A stretch of 64,000 nucleotides of DNA, taken from Psychromarinibacter sediminicola (GTDB taxonomy: Bacteria; Pseudomonadota; Alphaproteobacteria; Rhodobacterales; Rhodobacteraceae). A program made the translations under genes and the position numbers. The notes below the pieces were generated by a model. It was not told the origin of the DNA. It searched no databases and saw only the letters and a program-made list of their open reading frames with translations. The DNA is taken from the NCBI RefSeq assembly GCF_029168335.1, contig NZ_JARGYC010000013.1, forward strand, positions 1-64,000, given 5' to 3'. Below are positions 55,227-62,911 of the stretch, in pieces. Positions within the stretch are counted from its first letter, which is position 1. Every line of letters begins with the position of its first letter.

Positions 55227-56165
55227 TCAGAACCCGACCTGGCCCGCGCCCTTCAGCGCCAGCATCTCGCGCGCCTCGTCCGGGGTGGCGATCTCGTGGC
55301 CCAGCTCTTCCACGATGCGGCGGATCTTGGCGACCTGCTGGGCATTCGACGCCGCCAGCTCGCCCCGGCCGATCCAGAGCGAATCCTCCAGCCCGACCCG
55401 CACGTTGCCGCCCATCATCGCGGCCTGGGTGCAGAAATTCATCTGGTGGCGCCCGCCGGCCAGCACCGACCAGCGATAGGCGTCGCCGAACAGCCGGTCG
55501 GCGGTTTCCTTCATGTGGATCAGGTGGCGCATGTCGACGCCGATGCCGCCCAGGATGCCGAAGATCATCTGCACGAAGAACGGCGGCTCGATCGCGCCGC
55601 GGTCGACGAAATGCGCCAGGTTGTAGAGGTGGCCGACATCGTAGCATTCGTGCTCGAACCGGGTGCCGCAGCCCTCGCCCAGCTCGCGCAGGATATGGTC
55701 GATGTCGCGGAAGGTGTTGCGGAAGATGTGGTCGTCGGTGCGCCGGAGGTAGGGCAGCTCCCAGTCGTGCTTCCAGCCCTGGTAGCGCTCGGCCATCGGG
55801 AAGATCGCGAAGTTCATCGAACCCATGTTGAGCGAGCACATCTCGGGCTTCAGCTCCAGCGGGCCCGCCAGCCGCTCCTCGACCGTCATGGTCAGCCCGC
55901 CGCCGGTGGTGATGTTGACGACCGCGTCGGTGCCCTGCCGGATGCGCGGCAGGAACTGCCTGAAGACCTCCGGGTCGGGCGTCGGCTCGCCGGTGGCCGG
56001 GTCGCGGGCGTGCAGGTGCAGGATCGCCGCGCCGGCCTCGGCGGCGGCGATCGCCTGGGTGGCGATGTCGTCGGGCGTCACCGGCAGGGCGTCCGACATC
56101 GTCGGCGTGTGGATCGCGCCGGTGACGGCGCAGGTGATGATGATCTTGTCGTTTCTGGCGGCCAT
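55227..56165 (-). CDS. BKACE family protein (3-keto-5-aminohexanoate cleavage enzyme-like, DUF849)
   Basis: A 312-residue TIM-barrel enzyme of the beta-keto acid cleavage family, which condenses a 3-oxo acid with acetyl-CoA to give acetoacetate and a new CoA ester. It has IIITCAVTGAIHTPT at the start (catalytic Glu/His environment), the zinc site HLHARDPATGEP near residue 48, VVNITTGGG near 80 and GLEDSLWIGRGE near 258. It is coupled to otnI, so its 3-oxo substrate may come from sugar-acid or aromatic-ring breakdown; the family is broad and the true substrate is not predictable here. Confidence 0.88.
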   Translation of the reverse strand: MAARNDKIIITCAVTGAIHTPTMSDALPVTPDDIATQAIAAAEAGAAILHLHARDPATGEPTPDPEVFRQFLPRIRQGTDAVVNITTGGGLTMTVEERLAGPLELKPEMCSLNMGSMNFAIFPMAERYQGWKHDWELPYLRRTDDHIFRNTFRDIDHILRELGEGCGTRFEHECYDVGHLYNLAHFVDRGAIEPPFFVQMIFGILGGIGVDMRHLIHMKETADRLFGDAYRWSVLAGGRHQMNFCTQAAMMGGNVRVGLEDSLWIGRGELAASNAQQVAKIRRIVEELGHEIATPDEAREMLALKGAGQVGF

Positions 56166-56234
56166 GCGCTCCTCCGGCTTTGCCTACGCGACTCTGCGGA
56201 AACGCGCGTCGTGCCCAACCCGACGATGCCGGAA

Positions 56235-56249
56235 TTTCACTTGGAGAAA
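56235..56249. promoter_or_regulatory. Operator TTTCA-CTTGG-AGAAA
   Basis: TTTC-N7-GAAA with one arm mismatch. It lies 70 bases from the BKACE start (minus) and 72 from the aldolase start (plus), so it can serve both. -10 candidates beyond it (TAACGC near 56288 plus; CAGAGT near 56196 minus) are weak. Confidence 0.65.
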
Positions 56250-56320
56250 CAAGGTCGTCCGGTTCGCGCGGCGCCGGCCGCATCGGGTAACGCTCGGACC
56301 GGAAACGAGGAGGCGGCATC

Positions 56321-57106
56321 TTGTCCGAAACAGCGGGATACAGGGCGTTCGCGGCGCGGCTGCGACGGGGCGAGCACCTGGTGGGCACCTTCGTCAAGAC
56401 CCCGACGGCCCACGCGACCGAGCAACTGGGGCTTCTGGGCTTCGATTTCGTGGTCTTCGACATGGAGCATGCCGCCATCGACCTGGGCGCGGTAGACACG
56501 ATGATCCTGGCCGCGCGGGCGGCGAACGTGGCCGGCGTGGTGCGCGTGGCCGAGGGCAGCGCGGCGGCGATCCAGTCGGTCTTGGACGCGGGCGCGGCGG
56601 GGGTTCTGGTGCCGCATGTGGCCGACCGGCAGACGGCCGAGGCCATCGTGGCGCATTGCCGCTATCGCCCCGGCAGCCGGGGCTTCGCCAACACGACGCG
56701 GGCCGGCGACTACGGCAGCGTGGGGTTCACCGACCACATGGACGCGCAGGCGCGCGAGGTGGCCTGTATCGCGATGATCGAGGATCTCGACGCGGTCGAG
56801 GCGATGGACGAGATCCTCTCGGTCGAGGGGCTCGACGCGATCTTCGTGGGCCGCGGCGACCTGACGGCGGCGCTGGGCGAGAATTCGATGACCGGCGCCA
56901 AGACCTACGCGGTGGTCGAGCGGATCATGGCCGTGGCGAAGGCGCGGGGGATGCCGGCGATCCTGCTCTGCGGCGACCGCGCGGATGCCGAGGCGATGTC
57001 GGCGCTGGGGGCCACGGCCTACATGATGGGCTCGGACCACGGTTTCATGATGAAGGCGGCGCGCGAGGCGCTGAGCGCGCTGGCGCCGCCGATCGGTTCC
57101 AGGTGA
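56321..57106 (+). CDS. HpcH/HpaI-family class II pyruvate aldolase
   Basis: A 261-residue aldolase of the HpcH/HpaI/GarL type, which splits 2-keto-3-deoxy acids or 4-hydroxy-2-oxo acids to pyruvate and an aldehyde with a divalent metal. It has GTFVKTPTAHATEQLGLLG near residue 22, the metal/substrate site VFDMEHAAID near 45, VPHVADRQTAEAIV near 95 and FVGRGDLTAALGE near 180. The start is TTG at 56321, with GAGGAGGCGG before it. It is followed 19 bases later by a SnoaL-like gene. It may produce pyruvate from the sugar-acid route. Confidence 0.85.
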   Translation: MSETAGYRAFAARLRRGEHLVGTFVKTPTAHATEQLGLLGFDFVVFDMEHAAIDLGAVDTMILAARAANVAGVVRVAEGSAAAIQSVLDAGAAGVLVPHVADRQTAEAIVAHCRYRPGSRGFANTTRAGDYGSVGFTDHMDAQAREVACIAMIEDLDAVEAMDEILSVEGLDAIFVGRGDLTAALGENSMTGAKTYAVVERIMAVAKARGMPAILLCGDRADAEAMSALGATAYMMGSDHGFMMKAAREALSALAPPIGSR

Positions 57107-57125
57107 AACGGACAGGAGGAAGGCC

Positions 57126-57587
57126 GTGAGGATTGACGAGGACCGGCTGGAGCTTACGCGGCAGTTGCATGCGCTGGTGGTCGACTACTGGCACGACGTG
57201 GACACCAATTGGGGCCGCAACGCCACCGACTGGTACACCGACGACGCCGAATTCGTGGGCGACGCGAACACCTACAAGGGCAAGGACAAGATCCGCGCCT
57301 TCTACAAGTGGCGCGAGGATCGCGGCGACCGTACGGTGATCCATTCGGTCCACAACTTCCGCGCGGAGTACGACGGCGGGCCGGATCGGGCGATCTGCAA
57401 CTGGTTCATGTTCCTGACCGCCGCCGACGGCAAGCCGGTGCTGGAGACGCAGCTGCCGATCCAGATCGCCCACATGACCGACCGGATGGTGAAGTCCGGC
57501 GACGACTGGCTGGTGGCCTACCGCAAGTTCGATCCGTGGTTCATGGGCGGGATACCGACGACCAATCCCAATCTCGACGACGATTGA
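57126..57587 (+). CDS. Nuclear transport factor 2 / SnoaL-like protein
   Basis: A 153-residue protein with an NTF2-like cone fold: helix, then DTNWGRNATDWYTDDAEFVG, GKDKIRAFYKWREDRG and strands ending WLVAYRKFDPWFMGG. Members bind or isomerise small hydrophobic molecules. The start is GTG after AGGAGGAAGGCC. It is co-transcribed with the aldolase. Function unknown. Confidence 0.72.
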   Translation: MRIDEDRLELTRQLHALVVDYWHDVDTNWGRNATDWYTDDAEFVGDANTYKGKDKIRAFYKWREDRGDRTVIHSVHNFRAEYDGGPDRAICNWFMFLTAADGKPVLETQLPIQIAHMTDRMVKSGDDWLVAYRKFDPWFMGGIPTTNPNLDDD

Positions 57588-57645
57588 GGGCTGCCGCGCG
57601 GCGCCCGCCCTCGGCGGCGCCCGCGCGGGACGTCCGATCTCCGAA

Positions 57646-57672
57646 ACGGCGGCGGCGCGCATCCGCCGCCGT
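57646..57672. terminator. Bidirectional terminator hairpin
   Basis: A 10-bp perfect stem (57646-57655 with 57663-57672), 7-base loop. It is followed by CTCTGTCTC on the plus strand and by TTCGGAG on the minus strand. It lies between the convergent SnoaL-like gene and the IclR gene and begins just after each stop. Confidence 0.65.
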
Positions 57673-57679
57673 CTCTGTC

Positions 57680-58624
57680 TCAGAAGCTCACCTCGTAGCT
57701 CCGGCGCGAGTTCTCGTCGAGCGCGGGCTGGTTGCTCATGAAGTTCAGCGCGTTCTCGATGCTCGCCCGGGTCTCGATCAGCGGGCCGAGGATCTTCCGC
57801 TTCAGCTCCGAATGCGGGATCGCCGAGGTGTAGAAGCTCACCGACATCACCGCCTCGACGCGGCCGTCCTCCATCAGCGGCACGCCGAAGGTGGTCATGC
57901 GCTTCGGCTCCACCCGCGGGTCGCGGCTGGCATAGCCGCGGCGGCGCACGCGGCGCAGGAGGGCGCGGAACACCTCTTCCTCGACCTCGTCGAAGGCGCG
58001 GTCGGGATCGGCGCGGAACCGGGCGAGGTAGTGCTCCAGTTCCGCCGTGTCGCAATAGGCCAGCCAGGCGCGGCCCATCGCGGTGGTCAAAAGGTCCGGC
58101 CGGATGCCCAGCACGGTATTGGTGTGCGCCCAGGGACTGATCGTGCCGGTCCAGTACTGGATCTCGATGGCGTCGCCGTCCAGCACGCCCAGCCCGATCG
58201 GCCACTTGATCTCTTGCGTCAGGCGGATCGCCAGCGGGCGGGCGACCTCGATCACGCGGTTGATGCCGCTGTAGCCCGCGCTGAGATCGGCGACCCGTTT
58301 GGTGACCCGGTAGCCGCCGCACATGTTGTCGCGCACGACATAGCCCTCGTAGATCAGCGTCTCCAGCATCCGCACGATGGTGGGGCGCGGGATGCCGGTT
58401 TCGCCGAAAAGCGAGTTGATCGTGGCGATCCCCTGCCGGTTGACCGCGCGCAGGATGCCGAGCGCCCGGCACACCGCGCTGACCGGCGGATAGGAGCGGT
58501 CGGCGGGGTCGGTCAGCCCGCGCCGCGAGTTGGTGCGGCAATGCTTGCGCTTTTCCGGCGGGCCGGCCGGCTCGCCGGTCGTCCCGGGGGCTCCGTCGTG
58601 GAGCGATGTACCGCTTCCGTCCAT
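57680..58624 (-). CDS. IclR-family transcriptional regulator (second of two)
   Basis: A 314-residue IclR regulator with an unusual N-terminal leader of about 45 residues before the helix-turn-helix (SAVCRALGILRAVNRQGI..., with recognition region TGIPRPTIVRMLETLIYEGY). The C-terminal effector domain runs to the end. The ATG at 58624 is preferred over 58639 because GGGAGGA then lies seven bases before it. The recognition region closely resembles that of the first IclR, so both may read similar operators. No intact TTTCR-N5-YGAAA is in its own upstream region (only a half-site, TTTCG, near 58669). Confidence 0.85.
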   Translation of the reverse strand: MDGSGTSLHDGAPGTTGEPAGPPEKRKHCRTNSRRGLTDPADRSYPPVSAVCRALGILRAVNRQGIATINSLFGETGIPRPTIVRMLETLIYEGYVVRDNMCGGYRVTKRVADLSAGYSGINRVIEVARPLAIRLTQEIKWPIGLGVLDGDAIEIQYWTGTISPWAHTNTVLGIRPDLLTTAMGRAWLAYCDTAELEHYLARFRADPDRAFDEVEEEVFRALLRRVRRRGYASRDPRVEPKRMTTFGVPLMEDGRVEAVMSVSFYTSAIPHSELKRKILGPLIETRASIENALNFMSNQPALDENSRRSYEVSF

Positions 58625-58724
58625 TGGTCTTCCTCCCATGCTGGCGGTTTGCGTGCTCGCTCCGCCGTCGTTTCGTTATCCGTCCAGTCTAGCACGATCC
58701 GCGCGGGACCGAGCCAAGTAATTG

Positions 58725-60008
58725 TCATCGCCCGAAAATCAGCCCGGGCAGCCAGGTGCTGATCGCGGGCACGAAGCTGATCAGCAAAAGCCCGGCCAGC
58801 AGCGGCACGAAGAAGGGCAGGGTGGCGCGCAGCACGGCTTCGGGCGGGATGCCGGCGACCTTGCCGCCGACGAACAGGCCGATGCCCATCGGCGGCGTGA
58901 TCATGCCCAGAAGCAGGTTGAACGACAGCATCACGCCGAACTGCACCGGCCCCATGCCGAACTCGGCCACCACCTCCAGCAGGATCGGCGCCATGACGAG
59001 GATCGCGACGGGGCCTTCCAGGAACATGCCGACGACGATCAGGAACAGGTTGACCGTCAGGATGCCGAGCACCGGCGAGGTGATCGCCGAGGCCAGCGCC
59101 TCGGCCGCCTTGTGGGCCACGCGCTCGCGGGTGACGATGAAGTTCAGCGCCGTGGCGATGGCGAAGAGATACATGATCGTCGAGGTCATGGTGACCGTCT
59201 GGATCAGCGCGACCTTGAGCTTTCTCCAGCTGAGCTGGCGATAGGCGAGCCCCACCAGCAGCGCGTAGCCGGTGGCGATGGCGCCCAGCTCCGAGGGCGT
59301 CGAGATGCCGAGGACCAGCGAGCCCAGGATCACCACGGGCGCGAAGATCGCCGGCGCCCCGGCGATGCCGGTGCGCAGCACCTCGCGGGGCGAGAACGGC
59401 TCCGGCCGCGCCCACGCCGCGCCCGACAGGCGCACCCGCAGGAAGATGAAGATCATCAGCGCCGCCGCCACTACGAGGCCGGCGAGCACGCCGCCCAGGA
59501 ACAGCTCTCCGATCGAGGTGTTGGTGGCCAGCCCGTAGATCACCAGGATGATCGAGGGCGGGATCAGCGGCCCGATGGTGCAGCTGGCCAGGGTGATCGC
59601 GGTCGAGAACGGCACCGGGTAGCCGTTGCGCCGCATCGCCCGGATCTCCACCGCGCCCAGCCCGGCGAGGTCGGCCAGCGCCGAGCCCGACATGCCCGCG
59701 AAGATGATCGAGGCCATCACGTTGACCTGCGCCAGCCCGCCCGAGACCCAGCCGACGAGCGCGCGGGCGAAGGCGAAGATGCGCTCGGTGATGCCGCCCG
59801 CGTTCATGATGTTGCCGGCGAGGATGAAGAACGGCACCGCGAGCAGCGCGAAGCTGTCGATGCCGTCGATCATCCGCGACGGGATCACCACCGCCGGCAC
59901 GCCCAGCATGGAAAACCCCACCAGCGTCGCGATCCCCAGCGCGATGGCGACGGGCACCCGCAGGATCATCAGGCCGATGGCGATGACGAAGGCGGTGGCG
60001 CTGACCAT
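58725..60008 (-). CDS. TRAP transporter large permease (DctM type)
   Basis: A 427-residue, about 12-helix TRAP large subunit. It starts with MVSATAFVIAIGLMILRVPVA and contains the DctM segment MSGSALADLAGLGAVEIRAM near residue 115. It imports organic acids with the small permease and a periplasmic receptor using an ion gradient. It starts three bases after the dctQ-type gene. Confidence 0.92.
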   Translation of the reverse strand: MVSATAFVIAIGLMILRVPVAIALGIATLVGFSMLGVPAVVIPSRMIDGIDSFALLAVPFFILAGNIMNAGGITERIFAFARALVGWVSGGLAQVNVMASIIFAGMSGSALADLAGLGAVEIRAMRRNGYPVPFSTAITLASCTIGPLIPPSIILVIYGLATNTSIGELFLGGVLAGLVVAAALMIFIFLRVRLSGAAWARPEPFSPREVLRTGIAGAPAIFAPVVILGSLVLGISTPSELGAIATGYALLVGLAYRQLSWRKLKVALIQTVTMTSTIMYLFAIATALNFIVTRERVAHKAAEALASAITSPVLGILTVNLFLIVVGMFLEGPVAILVMAPILLEVVAEFGMGPVQFGVMLSFNLLLGMITPPMGIGLFVGGKVAGIPPEAVLRATLPFFVPLLAGLLLISFVPAISTWLPGLIFGR

Positions 60009-60011
60009 GGG

Positions 60012-60632
60012 CTAGAGGTCCGCCTCGGCGTCGGTGACCGGCGGGGACACGAGGCCGAGCGCCTCGACGTCGTGGAGCGAATGCCCCACCCGGCCGCGCG
60101 CCAGCGCCCAGAGGGCGAGCGCGAGGTAGTAGAGGCTGGTCAGCACCATCATCGCCGAGCCGATGCCGATGGGCAGGGTCGTCAGGATCCCCGGCAGGCG
60201 CAGGATCGGCGTGGTCATGTTCATCGCCGTGGGCGCGAAGCGCACCACCAGCACCACGGTCCAGAGCGTGAAGACGATGGTGGCGATCTGCACGAGGATG
60301 TAGACGGCCACCTGCAGCCGGATCGGGAAGGCGCCGGTCACGAATTCCACGAGAATGTCCTGCCGTGTCTTGTAGACATAGGAAATGCCCAGGAAATAGC
60401 TGAAGATGATCGTGGTCGCCGCGATCTCCTGCGCCCACCACAGCGAGGTGCCGAAGGCATAGCGCAAGAGCGCCTGCGCCCCCGAGACCAGCACCACCAC
60501 CACCAGCGCCGCGACGGCGAGGGCCAGCTCGGCCTGGCCGATGACGTGCAGCGCGCGGCGCGGGATTTCGAGAAAGCCGGGCAGCCCCTGCGCGGGGCCG
60601 CCCGTGGGTGTCGTGTCGTGCGGCGCGGCCAA
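60012..60632 (-). CDS. TRAP transporter small permease (DctQ type)
   Basis: A 206-residue, four-helix small subunit. There is an N-terminal cytoplasmic stretch of about 35 residues, and the DctQ-like segment FGTSLWWAQEIAATTIIF is near residue 78. The start codon in this reading is TTG, three bases after the receptor-gene stop; no ATG precedes the first helix. The stop is three bases before the large-permease gene. Confidence 0.85.
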   Translation of the reverse strand: MAAPHDTTPTGGPAQGLPGFLEIPRRALHVIGQAELALAVAALVVVVLVSGAQALLRYAFGTSLWWAQEIAATTIIFSYFLGISYVYKTRQDILVEFVTGAFPIRLQVAVYILVQIATIVFTLWTVVLVVRFAPTAMNMTTPILRLPGILTTLPIGIGSAMMVLTSLYYLALALWALARGRVGHSLHDVEALGLVSPPVTDAEADL

Positions 60633-60635
60633 GAC

Positions 60636-61676
60636 CTACTCGATCGCCTGGATACGCTCGACGATGCCGGCCGGCACCAGCCCGCGTTCCTCGAACTCGG
60701 TATGGGTCGGCCCCATCTTCTCGATCCACGGGCCGATCGGCGGCAGGATGATCGACACGCCGGCCTCTTCCTGCGCCTCGCGGGCGGCGTTGTCGTTGGC
60801 CACCTGCATCAGGCGCGCGAACTCGAAGCTCGCCTCGCGCGCGGCCTGGTCGATGGCGTCCTGCTCGGCGGGCGTCAGGCTGTCCCAGGTGATCTTGGAC
60901 ATCCAGGGGTGCATCATCTGGAAATACTCGTGGACGTTGGTCCAGTACTTCGCGTGGTCGAAGTGCTTCCATTCGTAGTTGTCGGTGATCGTCCCGGTCA
61001 AGCCGTCGACGACGCCGGTGGCGAGCGAGGTGTAGACGTCGGGCCAGGGCACGATCTGCACGCTGGCGCCGAGCGCTTCCCAGGATTTCACCGGGATCTC
61101 GGATTCGTACATCCGCAGCTTGAAGCCGTCGAGGTCGTCGGGCGTGAAGATCGGCCTGGTCGAGACCAGCCCGCGGTCGTAGGGGCGGACCCAGTTGGCG
61201 GCAAGCTCGGGATCCTGCAGCCCCGCGCGGTCGGGGAAGACGATTCCCTTGGCCTCCAGCCCGTCGAGCATCTCGGCGAAGACGTCCGATCCCAGGAACT
61301 TGGCGAAGTGTTGGCGGTCGCGGAACACCAGCGGCAGGCTGAGCACGCCGATCTTCGGCTCGAAGGTGACGAGCAGCTCGATCACGTCCATCTGCATGTC
61401 GATGGAACCCACGGCGACGCCCTGCACCATCTCGCGCGCGCCGCCGAGCTGGGTGGACCAGAAGATCTCCACCTCCAGCGCGCCGTCGGTCAGCTCCTCG
61501 ACGCGCTGGGCGAAGAAGCGGAAGCCGTCGGCGATGAAATCGTCGGGGTTGTTGTTGAGCCCCAGGCTCAGGGTCCGGGCGTCGGCGGCGGCGGGCAGCG
61601 CGAGCCCGGCCACGGCCGCCAGGCCAAGGCCGAAGGCGGCGCGCCGGGTCCAGGCGCCGATGGTCGTTGCGAACAT
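60636..61676 (-). CDS. TRAP transporter periplasmic receptor (DctP type)
   Basis: A 346-residue DctP-family receptor. The signal peptide has a twin-Arg-like start (TRRAAFGLGLAAVAGLALPAAA). Landmarks are FFAQRVEELTDGALEVEIFW near residue 55, LPLVFRDRQHFAKFLG near 112 and the carboxylate-binding Arg region LKLRMYESEIPVKSWEALGA near 185. Ligand unknown; an organic or sugar acid is likely. It leads the TRAP operon, 107 bases after the operator at 61783-61797. Confidence 0.9.
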   Translation of the reverse strand: MFATTIGAWTRRAAFGLGLAAVAGLALPAAADARTLSLGLNNNPDDFIADGFRFFAQRVEELTDGALEVEIFWSTQLGGAREMVQGVAVGSIDMQMDVIELLVTFEPKIGVLSLPLVFRDRQHFAKFLGSDVFAEMLDGLEAKGIVFPDRAGLQDPELAANWVRPYDRGLVSTRPIFTPDDLDGFKLRMYESEIPVKSWEALGASVQIVPWPDVYTSLATGVVDGLTGTITDNYEWKHFDHAKYWTNVHEYFQMMHPWMSKITWDSLTPAEQDAIDQAAREASFEFARLMQVANDNAAREAQEEAGVSIILPPIGPWIEKMGPTHTEFEERGLVPAGIVERIQAIE

Positions 61677-61782
61677 GGTGGAAGTCCTCCCTGTTTTGGT
61701 CTCGGTCCGTTTTCCGGCCCTTGTTCGGTGCCCGATATCCTGGCGGCGCGACCCGCGCGGCGACTATGCCAGACCGGTCCGG

Positions 61783-61797
61783 TTTCGCCATGCGAAA
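61783..61797. promoter_or_regulatory. Operator TTTCG-CCATG-CGAAA
   Basis: Perfect arms, 107 bases before the TRAP receptor start (minus strand). A CAGGAT element (61742-61737, minus strand) begins 41 bases beyond the site and may be the -10 box. Confidence 0.78.
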
Positions 61798-61814
61798 TTG
61801 AGACCGTCGGCTTT

Positions 61815-62588
61815 TCAGGCCTTTACCGAATACGCCCCGTCGATCACCAGCGCGGCGCCGTTCACGAAATCGGCGGCGGAACTGGCCAGGAACACCGCGG
61901 CGCCGGCGAAATCGCCGGGCGTGCCCCAGCGGCCGGCGGGCGTGCGGGCGATGACGGCGTCCTCCAGCCCGGGTATCTCGGCGCGGGCGCCCTGCGACAG
62001 CGGCGTGTCGATCCAGCCGGGCTGGATCGTGTTCACCTGGATGTTCTCGGGCGCCCAGGCCACGGCGAGCGCCTTGCTCATCTGGGTGATCCCGCCCTTG
62101 GAGGGGGCATAGGCCACGCCCACGGGGCTGCCCATGAAGGCGGCGATGGAGCCGATGTTGATGATCTTGCCGCCGCCCTGCTCCTGGAAATGCGGATAGA
62201 CCGCCTGGCACAGCAGGAACGGCGCGGTGAGGTTGGTGTCGATGACCGCGTGCCAGTCGTCGAGCGTGAAGTCCTGCGGCGGCTTGCGGAAGTTGATGCC
62301 GGAATTGTTGACGAGGATGTCGATCCGCCCCTGCGCGGCGACGACGCGGTCAACCAGGTTCCTGCACGCCGCGGGGTCGCGCAGGTCCGCCTCCAGCGCC
62401 GAGGCCGTGCCGCCGGTCTCGCGCAGCGTCGCCAGCGCGGCGGCGTTCTTCTCGCGGTTCCTGCCGTTGATCACGACCGTGGCGCCGGCCTCTGCCAGCC
62501 CCGCGGCAATCCCCAGCCCGATTCCCCCGTTGCCGCCGGTGACCAGCGCGACTTTTCCCGTCAGATCGAATATTTGCACAGCGTCCAT
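61815..62588 (-). CDS. Short-chain dehydrogenase/reductase (KduD / gluconate-dehydrogenase-like)
   Basis: A 257-residue classical SDR. It has the cofactor motif TGGNGGIGLGIA near residue 18, NNSGIN near 92 and catalytic YAPSK near 159 with the preceding Ser in NIGSIAAF near 146. It probably oxidises a hydroxyl of a sugar or sugar acid with NAD(P). It precedes the TRAP operon on the same strand and has its own operator (62653-62667). Confidence 0.82.
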   Translation of the reverse strand: MDAVQIFDLTGKVALVTGGNGGIGLGIAAGLAEAGATVVINGRNREKNAAALATLRETGGTASALEADLRDPAACRNLVDRVVAAQGRIDILVNNSGINFRKPPQDFTLDDWHAVIDTNLTAPFLLCQAVYPHFQEQGGGKIINIGSIAAFMGSPVGVAYAPSKGGITQMSKALAVAWAPENIQVNTIQPGWIDTPLSQGARAEIPGLEDAVIARTPAGRWGTPGDFAGAAVFLASSAADFVNGAALVIDGAYSVKA

Positions 62589-62652
62589 CCTGCCCGTTCC
62601 CGGAAGAGCGTAGGCCAGGGGCCGGCGAAAGAGAAACGGAGGCCGGGGCGAT

Positions 62653-62667
62653 TTTCGGCAGGGGAAA
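62653..62667. promoter_or_regulatory. Operator TTTCG-GCAGG-GGAAA
   Basis: TTTC-N7-GAAA with one arm mismatch, 65 bases before the SDR start (minus strand). TACGCT (62612-62607, minus strand) begins 41 bases beyond the site and is the likely -10 box. Confidence 0.7.
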
Positions 62668-62698
62668 CTCGGTCTGCCGGAGGTCCGGGCGCGACGCG

Positions 62699-62849
62699 CT
62701 GCCGGAGGACGTCGTCTACGAGGTGACCAAGGCGATCCGGGAGACTATCGACGACCTCCACGAGACCGCGAAGTGGATGCCGTCGATCCTCAACAGGGAG
62801 TCGGCGCTGGACCTGATCCCCAGCCGGCTCCATCCCGGGGCCGAGCGTC
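62699..62849 (+). pseudogene. Remnant of a TAXI-family TRAP solute receptor gene (C-terminal fragment)
   Basis: On the plus strand the frame reads LPEDVVYEVTKAIRETIDDL, then about 20 residues later ESALDLIPSRLHPGAER. This matches the C-terminal part of TAXI receptors (LPxDVVYxxTKAI...IPLHPGAxRYY). There is no start, no N-terminal domain and no partner permease. It lies in the 323-base gap between the SDR gene and iolB. The rest of that gap (62850-62911) holds nothing recognisable. Confidence 0.7.
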
Positions 62850-62911
62850 GCACGGACCGGGGTGACGACGCCCGCCGGCCCCTTCGACCGAAGGGCGCGC
62901 TGCTGTTTCGA

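Noticed and set aside
58640-58724. An island operator upstream of the second IclR gene
   Set aside because: Only TTTCG is present; the other arm reads CGTCC, so it is at most a half-site.
58722-62726. A 1334-residue plus-strand open frame, and similar long frames at 48068-51838 and 2243-5956
   Set aside because: Shadows of the TRAP, TTT and ABC genes; low-complexity translations and no motif.
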